DNA of 64,000 bases. Source: Psilocybe azurescens (lineage: Eukaryota > Basidiomycota > Agaricomycetes > Agaricales > Agrocybaceae). A model generated the notes under the pieces. That model searched no databases. It saw only the letters and a program-made list of their open reading frames with translations, and was not told the origin of the DNA. How positions within the stretch are numbered: position 1 is the stretch's first letter; every line of letters starts with the position of its first letter. Positions 55,423-64,000 of the stretch are shown one piece after another. Where the stretch lies: the NCBI GenBank assembly GCA_023853785.1, contig JAJIRX010000095.1:1-64000 (forward strand). The letters are read 5' to 3'. The position numbers were made by a program, and so were the translations under genes.

Positions 55423-55553
55423 CATTTGTAAGTAATTCCCACCACACTAAAATGTACGTGGTTTCCATAGAATTCTATGGCCCCGTGTCACACGTATACA
55501 TTGTGTGCGTTCTACGGCCCATGTCACTCGCTACAATGTAGCTGCCCTATGTG
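55423..55553 (-). repeat. right terminal inverted repeat of the KDZ element
   Basis: 131 bp partner of 41,655-41,785. Reading outward it begins CATTTGTAAGTAATTCCC, which includes a consensus 5' splice site (GTAAGT), and ends …CTACAATGTAGCTGCCCTATGTG. Confidence 0.92.
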
Positions 55554-55764
55554 TCACAACGTTCTCTGGAAGAATGGCCACATCTTCGTCATTGACTGGG
55601 AGAGATCGGGGTGGTTCCCAGAGTATTGGGACTATACTAGGGTGCATATGGCGCGTGGCTATGTCGAGGACTGGTGGAAGATGTTTGAGGAAACGGTGAG
55701 TCGTCGGTACGACGATGAGATGGAACTCTCCCTTCAATATTCGGGATACTTTTATCGAAGTTAG
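55554..55764 (+). pseudogene. aminoglycoside phosphotransferase/choline kinase-like gene, 3' part
   Basis: Begins with the second TCACAAC copy, then VLWKNGHIFVIDWERSGWFP and EYWDYTRVHMARGYVEDWWK, ending SLQYSGYFYRS and a stop at 55,762-55,764. IDWE is the metal-binding Asp motif that follows the HGDxxxxN loop in APH kinases. Counting one TCACAAC, the frame continues exactly from GPHN at 41,654. Its own upstream DNA is the transposon end, so it has no start codon of its own. Confidence 0.85.
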
Positions 55765-55908
55765 CTATGGGGGAGCATACAATTTGTGACACTCACATAC
55801 CAAATAAAATTGAAGTTTTGAAGATGGATGATCTAGGAAGTGGTTGGTAAAGATGAAAAGGGAGTAGACATTCTATTCTTAAGTAGACCGAATTCGCACA
55901 TCATTTGG

Positions 55909-57611
55909 GGGCACAGGAAAAAGGCCGTGGCACGTCCGTGCTATGTCTGTGAACTATAATTCGAGATCCGTGCAATGTTATAGTGATCACACTGACTTCT
56001 GTGGGAGATCCGTGCAATCATATAATCCTAGCTGAAGGATGTGTAGAGATTGTATCCGGTCTCCATTGGTTTTGTAGTACCGGAAATATTGAAAAACAGC
56101 CAATTTGATGAGCTGTGGCTTGCCTACAAGTCGGACCCTAGATGTCCAACATTACAATGTATGACAGTAGGTTCAAAGTAGCAGTAATATTTGTGAATAA
56201 TAAACTGGACACAGTACTATACTCTCTACTTTGGAATAGGTCTTGGCATAGGACATGGTCGTACAAGTATATTAGAAGGAGGCTTTGACTTGGGAAAGTT
56301 GACATAATTAATTCCCGGCTTAACGAGTTAGATGTGATCAGCCACAAAAAGTGAGAAAGTTTAAGAAATAATCCACTCACCTCAAGCTCACTATCACTCG
56401 CTATATCAGCACGGACTCCACCGTTCCACTCCTCTGGGAAGTCGCCATAAGGACTCCAATTATTCTGATGGTTTCCTATGCCTAGACCCCATTGTTCGTT
56501 TCCAGCTACCCCGGCACAAATGGAATTCTGTATGACAAGGAATAGTAATGGATACCGGTTATTGATGTGAAAGTACTGAGACAGATAAAAAATTGTGTTG
56601 ATTTTTAAAGTGACTTTCAAGTCTTGACGGAGGGGTTTAAATGCAGCATGATGAAACACCCCTCTTTTGTTCCAGTTAGCAATCACTGCCCTTCATAAAT
56701 TATAACTGCGGATGGGCAGCGGGCGCTGTTATAGAGCGCACAATATTGACTGTGGTACGGTTAATTGTCCTATTCCGACTTCCATATCAAGCCAATATTA
56801 AGCATCGCTCAATTTTAGAATATTGGCTTGGCAATACTGCTAGATCCTTACCCTGTGGAACACAACATTCTTCCATGCAGGTCCGTGTCATGACCACATA
56901 TTTCCGTGCTATGTCTGTGCAGGTCCGTGATGTGTCCGTGCAGATCCGTGCTAATTTAACACAGCATATGTAAAGTCTGTGCAGGTCTGTGCAGGTCTGT
57001 GCTGAGCCGTGCCGGAAATTTTAGCAGTTCGTGCTCAAGTCTGTGCAAGGTGAGTAAGTCCGTGCATGTAAATGTACTCGAAATTTTATTTTAAAAAATA
57101 CTCGGTAGGCAGTAGGAAGGATTAGGACTGACTAGTATTGGTATTAGTAGCCGTGACTTGGGTGTGATATTGGTCTGTCATCATGAATTGAGGGCAGTTA
57201 TAAACATGTTCATTGGTATATTATATGTAGTAACACTTAATTTATCTGAATATATATGCAACAAGGAAAGATTTTATATTGATTTGATGATGCTTATCTG
57301 TCTACTACAGTTTGTGCGCCGATTTAGCGCTCATTCATGAAGGTGGTCGGAATATTCCGTTGCCTTCGGGATTGTCCGATGGAGCAATTGTAAGTAAAAG
57401 TCCTCAGATAACACGCTTCAAAGCATCATTTGTCATTCCCAGGTAAGCTTTAATAGAATGTAACCACATAATTACTACTGTAAGTCTCTTGAAAGTACAT
57501 ATGTTTAGTTATTTAAGAGCATCACTTGGTGAGGTCCGTGCAAGTCCGTGCAGGTCCGTGAAACAGGTGCACAGACGTGGCACGGACGCCACGGCCTTTT
57601 CTCTTTGCCCT
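55909..57611. mobile_element. 1.7 kb hAT-like non-autonomous element
   Basis: An 8 bp duplication TCATTTGG (55,901-55,908; 57,612-57,619) flanks ends that are inverted copies: left GGGCACAGGAAAAAGGCCGT, right rc AGGGCAAAGAGAAAAGGCCG, continuing GTGGC. G(A/G)TCCGTGCA-type heptamers or octamers recur within ~150 bp of both ends and around 56,880-57,070. Eight-base duplications and multiple subterminal repeats are usual for hAT elements. There is no transposase; a minus-strand frame at 56,138-56,686 (with NNWSPYGDFPEEWNGGV) is unrecognised. Confidence 0.65.
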
Positions 57612-57735
57612 TCATTTGGCACTCCGGATTCTAGTTGATTGTACCGCCATCTCATTTTAGTTTTGTAACCATGTACCCTTAAGACCCGGTTAATTGATCT
57701 GGCATGTAAGTTATAGATAGTTTTGCTTTATGCAC

Positions 57736-57745
57736 CACGCTTAAA
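57736..57745 (+). promoter_or_regulatory. TATA-like box of the F-box gene
   Basis: CTTAAATACT about 60 nt upstream of the ATG at 57,800. A weak match, assigned by position. Confidence 0.25.
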
Positions 57746-57799
57746 TACTCTGCTCCTCTCACGTCTTGTTCACATCATTCGGGACATCTAGAGCCAACA

Positions 57800-59117
57800 A
57801 TGACCATTTCTATAGCTAGTTTCTTTAGGAGGTTACAGGTTCTGTTATGTTTTCGTACAGACGAAAAAGACGATGATATCGCTATGGGAGATGACGCCGG
57901 TAAGACAATTAGCTATACCTGTTCCGAAGATACTTATCCCTCCTTCCAGACGCGCACATTGATTACACAAAGACACTTCCGGAAAGCGTCCTTGCCGTGA
58001 TATTTCTTCATTGTACCGCATTGAGCGTACATTCATCATCCCCTTTCATATACCCTCATCCCAGCGCTGCACCTCTTTCTCTGAGTCAAGCGAGCTCATT
58101 CTGGAGAAAAGTAGCGCTCAATACACCTGCAATCTGGTCGAGCATTCATGTGCGAAATACCACACGCCAGGAGATTCTCCACCTATGGCTTACAAGATCC
58201 GGAACAAACTCAGACTTGAATCTGCGCATTGAGGCCGTTCATACTCTCGCAGACCTGGCATATGCCAATGAACTTGCACTTCATCCGTTTATACGTAATC
58301 CTTCTCTTCATACCTCGACTCGGGTGGGCCGGGCTTGGACCTTTCTTGTCTCACAGATACACCGATGGCGACGAGTTGAGTTCGAGCTGGACGTGCAAAC
58401 GACTTTTGATTTCTTGGATCTGCCGCTCACGAAGGCAGCGAGGCTGAAGGATCTGTCGATCACAGTCATAGTGCGCGACGCACACGTATTTCCCACACGG
58501 ATCCTCGACTATCTCCGTGTCTCAGTCCAATCGCCAACTTTCAATCTGCAAAAACTTTCCTGGGATTGCATCCCAACTGAGAGTATGCCTGTACACGGAA
58601 TATGGGGGTGCTTGCGAGAGGTGCATCTTAACATGGGGGTAACGATGGACCAGAGTGTTCAGTTTTTGAGGGGTGTGTCCGGGCAGAGGTGGTGACGGTG
58701 GCGTGTATCACAAACGACTGTATGGAGCGCATGGAACACGAACTGCAGCTGGAAGCTGCGTATCGCGAACTCATGACGATCGAACATAATCCCCTTACAC
58801 CTCCCCAACGCCATGTACTTCCGAATCTACGCAGACTGAGTATTGGGCTGGGCGGAGTGGTGGGCGATTGCATACCCATAATCCAGTTCTTTATTCTACC
58901 TGCGTTGATCAGCCTTGAGATGCAGAGTGTTGATACGAGCATGAGGAGTTGTATGCTACTTGAGGGCTTCTTCGCCAGGTCAGCAGGAGTTAGTGATGGA
59001 CGGTGGGATTTTCGCAGGCTCTCGATTGTAGACCACCATACGCCAGAAAAAATTATGGCACAGTTGTTATCTGCACCTGCGTCAGGGATGATTAGCGTGC
59101 CGGAGATTAGCTATTAA
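57800..59117 (+). CDS. F-box-like protein
   Basis: A probable SCF adaptor of the expanded mushroom F-box set. Exon 1 57,800-57,899 (MTISIASFFRRLQVLLCF…GDDA), intron 57,900-57,949, exon 2 begins DAHIDYTKTLPESVLAVIFL. The F-box-like region is LPESVLAVIFLHCTALS followed by SQASSFWRKVALNTPAIWSS, the usual W..V...P..W ending. The C-terminal part (RVEFELDVQTTFDFLDLPLT, LREVHLN, LPNLRRLSIGLGG, LISLEMQSVD) looks like degenerate leucine-rich repeats. The frame switches near 58,665: T5 at 58,663-58,667 would need six T to give QFFEGCVRAEVVTVACITND. This is likely an indel error. The stop is at 59,115-59,117. Confidence 0.65.
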
Positions 59118-59341
59118 ACGCGGCGGAGTGTTCGGATACATTCGATCTTGACAGAGGCGGAAAGGTTGGGAGGGTCGAAGAGCCAGGAATACGTTCAGGA
59201 TGCTTGAAGAGGGACGTGGATGGGACGCTGTGGACTTATCTGTTTTCCTGATCAGTCAATAGTCTTTAAACTCATGATCAAATAAAAGACGAAAGAACTC
59301 TTGGTATTAGAAGATAGAGGGTGATAGAATACACGGGGAAT

Positions 59342-59979
59342 CTATTTGATCAATGTCAAGGCTACTGTTGAGATAGCAGTGGCACCCAGCACAATATAAC
59401 CCGACACATAGGCGCCCTTAAGACTGAGGACTAGAAACAGGCAGGTTGTCAGGGTCAGACATTCATCGTTTGTGAGAACATAGAAAGGACGCACATTTGA
59501 TTGAATCCCAGCTTAAATGACGAATTCCGTTGAGAGAGTGGAATGCGAACGGAGCGGCGAGGATAGCCTTTCCAGCATATTTTACACCTTCAGGAAGACC
59601 AGCAACCACTTCGACGACATGTGCACTGTCAAATGTGCCTGGTGCAACAAGGTATGCGATGGAGAATCCGTAAAGCACTGATATTGTTCCGGAATCGTTA
59701 GCTCAGCGATTTGGTCAGAATAAGGTGATTAACGCACAGACGCTAAGACCAACACCAGTGACACGATTGAAGATTGATGCAATCCATGTCAACTGAGGTT
59801 GATAAATGGTGAAATGGGGTGTGCTAGGTCGGACAAGACGCTGTTTGTTCAGAATTTCCTGGCCTGCCGAGGGTGGTAAAGATTGGATTTGGATGGAGCT
59901 ATAAATTACGATAAGCGCGGGTCGCTTCAATAACAAGATCCAGCTCTGCTCACCGTTTCGCTACAATGTTTCGTAGCAT
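59342..59979 (-). CDS. SDH3: succinate dehydrogenase cytochrome b subunit (mitochondrial complex II)
   Basis: Membrane anchor of complex II, passing electrons from succinate to ubiquinone in the mitochondrial inner membrane. Exons are 59,979-59,954, 59,898-59,738, 59,677-59,495 and 59,430-59,342. The start [15 protein letters not shown] gives a basic mitochondrial presequence; the upstream ATG at about 60,114 reads into a stop unless spliced differently. Conserved parts are [40 protein letters not shown], the SdhC signature [12 protein letters not shown] with the haem-ligand His region, and the last helix [20 protein letters not shown]. The SIFNR Ser and Arg lie in the quinone-site region. 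Length (~152 aa) is slightly short but in family range. The reading frame is intact. Confidence 0.9.
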
Positions 59980-60586
59980 CGTTTGGTTGCGCACTGATGT
60001 TCACAATCTGGATGAGCAATCTCCGTGTAAGTCTCACTCAGAAACGTACTAGCATTAGGGAAGAAGGCAGCCTTCCTAAGCGCGGGGCCAAGTCCTAGAG
60101 CTCTTGTCGACATCATGTTCAATGACCAGAAAGAAGAAAAGAGCAATGGTGGTCGCGGTGAACGTCGGGGAGCCTATTCCGTCTAAACTCCGCTCGGGCC
60201 CGGTCTTTGGTTACCGGTTGCTTTCACGTGATGCCGCTGTTGCTAGCAACATGGTTGCAAAGCAATATTATTATCGCAATTCCACCAACTAAGTACAATT
60301 TATTAATATTGGTAACCGGCATAACCTCCGATCCTCCTTGCTCCCCCTCTTGTCCTTCTGCGAGGTTTGAACATCAAACTTTGTTCAAACCTCCTCCAAT
60401 CTCCTCAAAATTCTATACAATCAAGTGTACCTCTCTTTCAGCTTTTTATTGCATTTAATCCTATAGAACTGGTGACGCATACGTCCGACCACGAGGCGGA
60501 CAACATCATACCAACATCATACATACGTCGTCAGTGGACTCTAAATAAGCTGGAATTGATGATTAGAGCTTCATTTCGACGAAAAT
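59980..60586. promoter_or_regulatory. shared 5' region of SDH3 and the TBC gene
   Basis: A divergent intergenic region of about 600 bp. The minus-strand frame 60,114-59,961 is short and likely untranslated leader. AT-rich around 60,250-60,310. No clear TATA box or CCAAT element was identified. Confidence 0.3.
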
Positions 60587-63500
60587 ATGACAACACCAAC
60601 TACACATAACAAGACACCAGTTCACTCACATCCACTTTCGCCAGAACAAGTACCATCGAAAGGACGGAGGAACCGCGGGCAACAGAGTGAGGTTCGAACG
60701 ACGTCGACATACTTCAGTTTGAAAGCACAATTGGAACAGGACCAGTCGGACTCGCCTAACTGGGATGGCAGCGTTCGCGGGTACGGGAAAACGGAGAAGA
60801 TGAATATACCAGAGGGAGACCAAAGAGCGTCGTCGGCATCGCTTACAGGCATGTGGGACAAGCCAGGGAAGGCGCCTCCGCTGTTCATCGTCGGATCACC
60901 TCACGATATTTCGCTGGCTCATAATCCAGAAGTTATCATAACGGCAGACTCCGACTCACATGGTGTCGGCTCTGCCGTTTCGAACTAAGTTCTCGCCACC
61001 AAGTGGCATACTTATTCCGACGAAGCTATTCAAGCAACGATATCAAAGCTCAGTGCAGCAGATTCGCCGGCGGATGCGTCTGGCCATCCATATCATACAG
61101 CGTTACGCGTGCTGTCGTCTGCAGTACACAATTTGTCGCGGGTCAGGGTGGAATTAGAAGAAGCGAGAAAAACACTACAAGACAAGGAGATTGCGAAGAG
61201 GAAACGAGCCGATGAATTGCTGAAGGAACTCAAGCCTTCGGAACAGGAAGTCGCAAGACGCGTCGTACAGTCTTTATTCACAGACGACGATGAAAATGAG
61301 CATCGTGTGCACAGAAAGCAAAGTGTCTTGGTGAGCAATTTATAACTTGTTCATTTATTGTTCTAAATTTCCTCCAGTCACTTTCAGAATCACTCGCTGA
61401 AGCTGTAGCTGACGAGGTGCTTGTTGTACGTAGTCCACCGGACCCACCGCATCCACTGACCCCGATGCCCGAGGAGACACTTGCTATGCTTGAATCTGCT
61501 GCAGAAGTGGAAGAACATGCGGCAGCCGAGGTTACACCACCAAACGACGCTCCATCTATAGATCGTGAAGAAGCCTCTGGAGAGCCAACGTTAGTCCCAC
61601 AGAAACCACGACAAGAACGACCTTCCATCGGTGACTGGATGGGAACCTGGTGGGGTAAGAAAGGAGAACGTCCTCCTGGCGACAAAGATCCCCCAGTGGA
61701 GATTATTAACAAAAAACATAACAGACGAAAGTCTGCGAGGAGCGTGTTTGGCACGCTCGGAATATCGATGTTGAATCCCGCGCCTTTATCTTCACCGAAG
61801 AAACAAACTACCCTCGCAGTAAACGAAGTTTCGGATGCTGCTTCCATTCACTCCAATAGGTCGACCAAATCAACACACACGAACGTTGGGTCGTCTATAT
61901 CCGCTGCCGCATCTGTCATACCCTCCCCCATTCAAACTTCCTTTGTGCCTTCACCAGCTGCACCCCTTATATCCACTGTATTCGAGAGCCTTGTCCCTGC
62001 CCATGGCCTCTCGAAAGATCCCTCGTTGCTGAGTTATGATCCACCAGTCGTCGTCACCCAAGGGGCCACACTACGAGCCATCGCAAATGCTACTCGAGTA
62101 ATGAGTTCCGACCCCAACAGCATTCTCGCCGACCAAGGTAAAGATACCGGTCCTTTGATAGCTCGGTTAGCCATGGAACTTGTCAAGAATGCACGCGACG
62201 AACGGATCACCTTCCGCGAACGTCCAAAAGAGCGGAAAGAGACCAAGCTAGAACAAACTTTCGCTGCCGAAGTCACTGAAAGATCAGGAGCTGTGGGCAC
62301 TGTATCGCCTAGTTTGGGATCTGCGGATGCTACTATGAGCCTCACCCGCGCTTTGGCTACTCAGCACGACGCAAAAAGGCGAAATCGTCGAGAACGGCCA
62401 GCCTCATGCAGGCCGCGCCGCCTTTACTTCTCCCTTGTTTGGCTCCTTCATGAGCCAGCAATCCAAGAAACCTTCCAATCAGAATGATCGGGGCCTCGGC
62501 GGTCCTGCCACCGAGCAAGCATCGTCACCGTCGGGACAAAGGAGTAGCAGCAGTGTCGTCCCGTCTAGCAATATTCCTGCAAGAAAGAAACCTGCATCGG
62601 TACCACTGGAGTCCATCATCCCGGCAACATCTAAACCTCCCACTCAGTACCTTTCGCGGACATACACTCCTTTGACAGCTCGAGATTTCCGGTTCACTAT
62701 TCCTCTGCCACAGTCAGCCTCTCGATACACAATCTATCATGATGACAAGAACCAGCGACCTTTGACTGATCGGTATGGATTCATGTACGATGTGTCACAG
62801 TATGATCTCCTTTTGCTCCTCCGAGCGAGAGAATGTGGGAATACAGCGCCTGCTTGTCTGACGGGTGTCAAGATCGCAGACCGAGAAGAGGACAACAGCT
62901 GGCCAGATGACGAGGAAGACGGCCAAGGAGACGTGAAGGATACGATTGAGATCGTGAAAGGTAGTTGCTCGTGCAACGGTGAGCCAGAGGTGCGGAGCAG
63001 CAAGTCCGATTTGGCGGGGTCTGCTCAGGCCATCCTTGCCGATTCGAATTCGGTCAGCATCAAATCCCGCTCGTCATCCAAGAGCCGACGACGATCGTCT
63101 GTTGTTCCTTCTGGCGCTGCGACCTCCAGCATGGCGGCATCTATGACGTCGGTGCTTTCGATCAACTGGGATACCCCGCGACACGCGTGCGCGAACACCG
63201 TCAGAAACTTGCTCAACCAGCTGACTGAAATACACGATCAGCAGCAGGCCGCGCAGCGCAAGGAATGGGACGCTTTCGTGAAGCAGAGAAGCAAAGTCAA
63301 GCACCTCAAGGGCAGTAGCAACGCTGTGTCGTCTTCCTCAGTGGCTGCTGGTGCCGGTGCGGCGGCGGCGATTCTGGGACTGGGTACGGCAATTGAGGAG
63401 GACGAGTTGGCGCATAGCGAAGGCCTTATTGGGTTCGCGCAGTTAGGTCTATCTTCAAATAAGGACGAGAGGAAGGAATTTGATCGTCTTGTGCGGAGTG

Positions 63501-64000
63501 GCATTCCGCTGGTGTATCGGTCGAAGGTGTGGTTGGAGTGTAGTGGTGCTTTGGAGATGAGGGAGCCCGGGCTGTTCCAAGACTTACTCGCTGAGACTGA
63601 TGGCCCGGACAGCGTGGTGGATGAAATCGAGAAGGATGTTGGACGCACAATGCCTCTCAATATATTCTTCGGAGGGGATGGAGCCGGTGTCGATAAGCTG
63701 CGCAGAGTGTTAATTGCTTACAGCCGGTATGTATCTTTTCGGTTCCTCCCCTCTAAGAGTCGACTAAACTAGGAATTTCAAGGCGCAATCCTGCTGTTGG
63801 ATACTGCCAGGGTATGAACCTCATCACATCGACTCTTCTGCTCGTCCACGCAGACGAAGAGGAGGCGTTTTGGATGTTGGCCGCGATAGTCGAACGCATT
63901 CTCCCAGAAGATTTCTTCTCGCCCTTGCTGCTTCCCTCTCGAGCATGCCCTCTTGTCTTGCTTGACTACGTCCAGGAATACATCCCCAAGTTACACGCGC
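60587..64000 (+). CDS. TBC-domain Rab GTPase-activating protein (3' end outside window)
   Basis: Probably accelerates GTP hydrolysis on a Rab. Starts at ATG 60,587; introns at 60,965-61,003 (39 nt, removes an in-frame TAA), 61,331-61,377 and 63,727-63,782. The N-terminal half is disordered, with a coiled coil ([20 protein letters not shown]). Before the domain come [20 protein letters not shown] and a serine-rich linker. The TBC domain includes [20 protein letters not shown], the Arg-finger motif [11 protein letters not shown] (IxxDxxR) and the Gln-finger VGYCQGMN (YxQ), then [17 protein letters not shown]. Both fingers are present, so it should be active. A5 at 62,373-62,377 breaks the frame; with four A it continues [20 protein letters not shown]. 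This is likely an assembly indel. Confidence 0.85.

Larger units (their letters stand above)
41655..55553 (+). mobile_element. 13.9 kb KDZ (Kyakuja-Dileera-Zisupton) DNA transposon
   Basis: It is bounded by 131 bp inverted repeats (41,655-41,785 and 55,423-55,553) starting CACATAGGGCAGCTACATTG, with one mismatch, and by the 7 bp duplication TCACAAC. It contains a KDZ transposase (48,621-52,965), a minus-strand gene at 42,007-43,099, a plus-strand gene at about 43,315-45,923, a minus-strand gene at about 46,046-48,430 and a downstream acidic reading frame to 55,124. A TCGG-NN-CCGA palindrome is repeated about thirty times inside. KDZ elements are known from basidiomycetes, often with TET/JBP cargo; none is visible here. 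The nearly identical ends imply a young insertion, while several transposase frame breaks may be sequencing indels. Confidence 0.9.

Noticed and set aside
41655..55553. A TET/JBP dioxygenase gene as KDZ cargo
   Set aside because: Expected from known KDZ elements, but no HxD…H dioxygenase motif was found in any frame I read.
56138..56686. 182-codon minus-strand frame within the hAT-like element as a transposase
   Set aside because: No hAT transposase motif or zinc finger is visible; part of it covers subterminal repeats.
59961..60146. Upstream ATG giving a longer N-terminus for SDH3
   Set aside because: That frame reaches a stop before the conserved region, while the ATG at 59,979 yields a typical mitochondrial presequence after one intron.
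60980..60990. In-frame TAA in the TBC gene as a sign of a pseudogene
   Set aside because: A 39 nt GT..AG intron with a CTAAG branch-like sequence removes it and keeps the frame, although the donor is weak.

Overview
The window looks like the nuclear genome of a mushroom-forming basidiomycete (Agaricomycetes). Genes are broken by many 40-60 nt GT..AG introns. Several basidiomycete-specific families are present (DUF6534 and DUF6533 membrane proteins, F-box proteins, a WD40 family with a C-terminal anchor), together with KDZ-type DNA transposons. I saw no rRNA, tRNA or CRISPR array.

Layout. 1-9,000 is repeat-associated: four multi-exon genes of unknown role, CTGGGTGYCCAG palindromes, an inverted repeat pair (4,769/8,456) and three tandem arrays (8,188-8,980). 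9,065-11,727 is a decayed gene of unknown role. 12,500-19,670 is a cluster of seven-helix membrane protein genes, one of them a fragment. 20,471-31,142 is mostly conventional: an Erv41/ERGIC2 homologue, a Gal80-like oxidoreductase, an unnamed basidiomycete protein, a dual-specificity pseudophosphatase and a DUF6533 protein. 31,250-36,000 is gene-poor and holds two short TIR elements with TA target duplications. 36,114-40,000 has an F-box gene and a DUF6914-like gene.

The centrepiece is a 13.9 kb KDZ (Kyakuja-Dileera-Zisupton) DNA transposon at 41,655-55,553. It has 131 bp terminal inverted repeats (one mismatch) and a 7 bp target duplication. It sits inside the catalytic loop of an aminoglycoside phosphotransferase/choline kinase-like gene, and the two halves of that gene lie in the same frame on either side. 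The element carries a KDZ transposase with a CxC2 cysteine cluster, and at least three cargo genes. About thirty copies of a 10 bp palindrome, TCGG-NN-CCGA, are spread through its coding and non-coding DNA. Immediately downstream is a second, 1.7 kb hAT-like non-autonomous element with an 8 bp target duplication.

57,800-64,000 returns to conventional genes: an F-box protein, the succinate dehydrogenase cytochrome b subunit (SDH3, minus strand), and a divergent TBC-domain Rab GAP cut by the window end.

A recurring technical feature is that many reading frames, including conserved genes, are broken by one base inside a homopolymer run. This points to residual indel errors in the assembly, so frameshift alone should not be read as pseudogenisation here.
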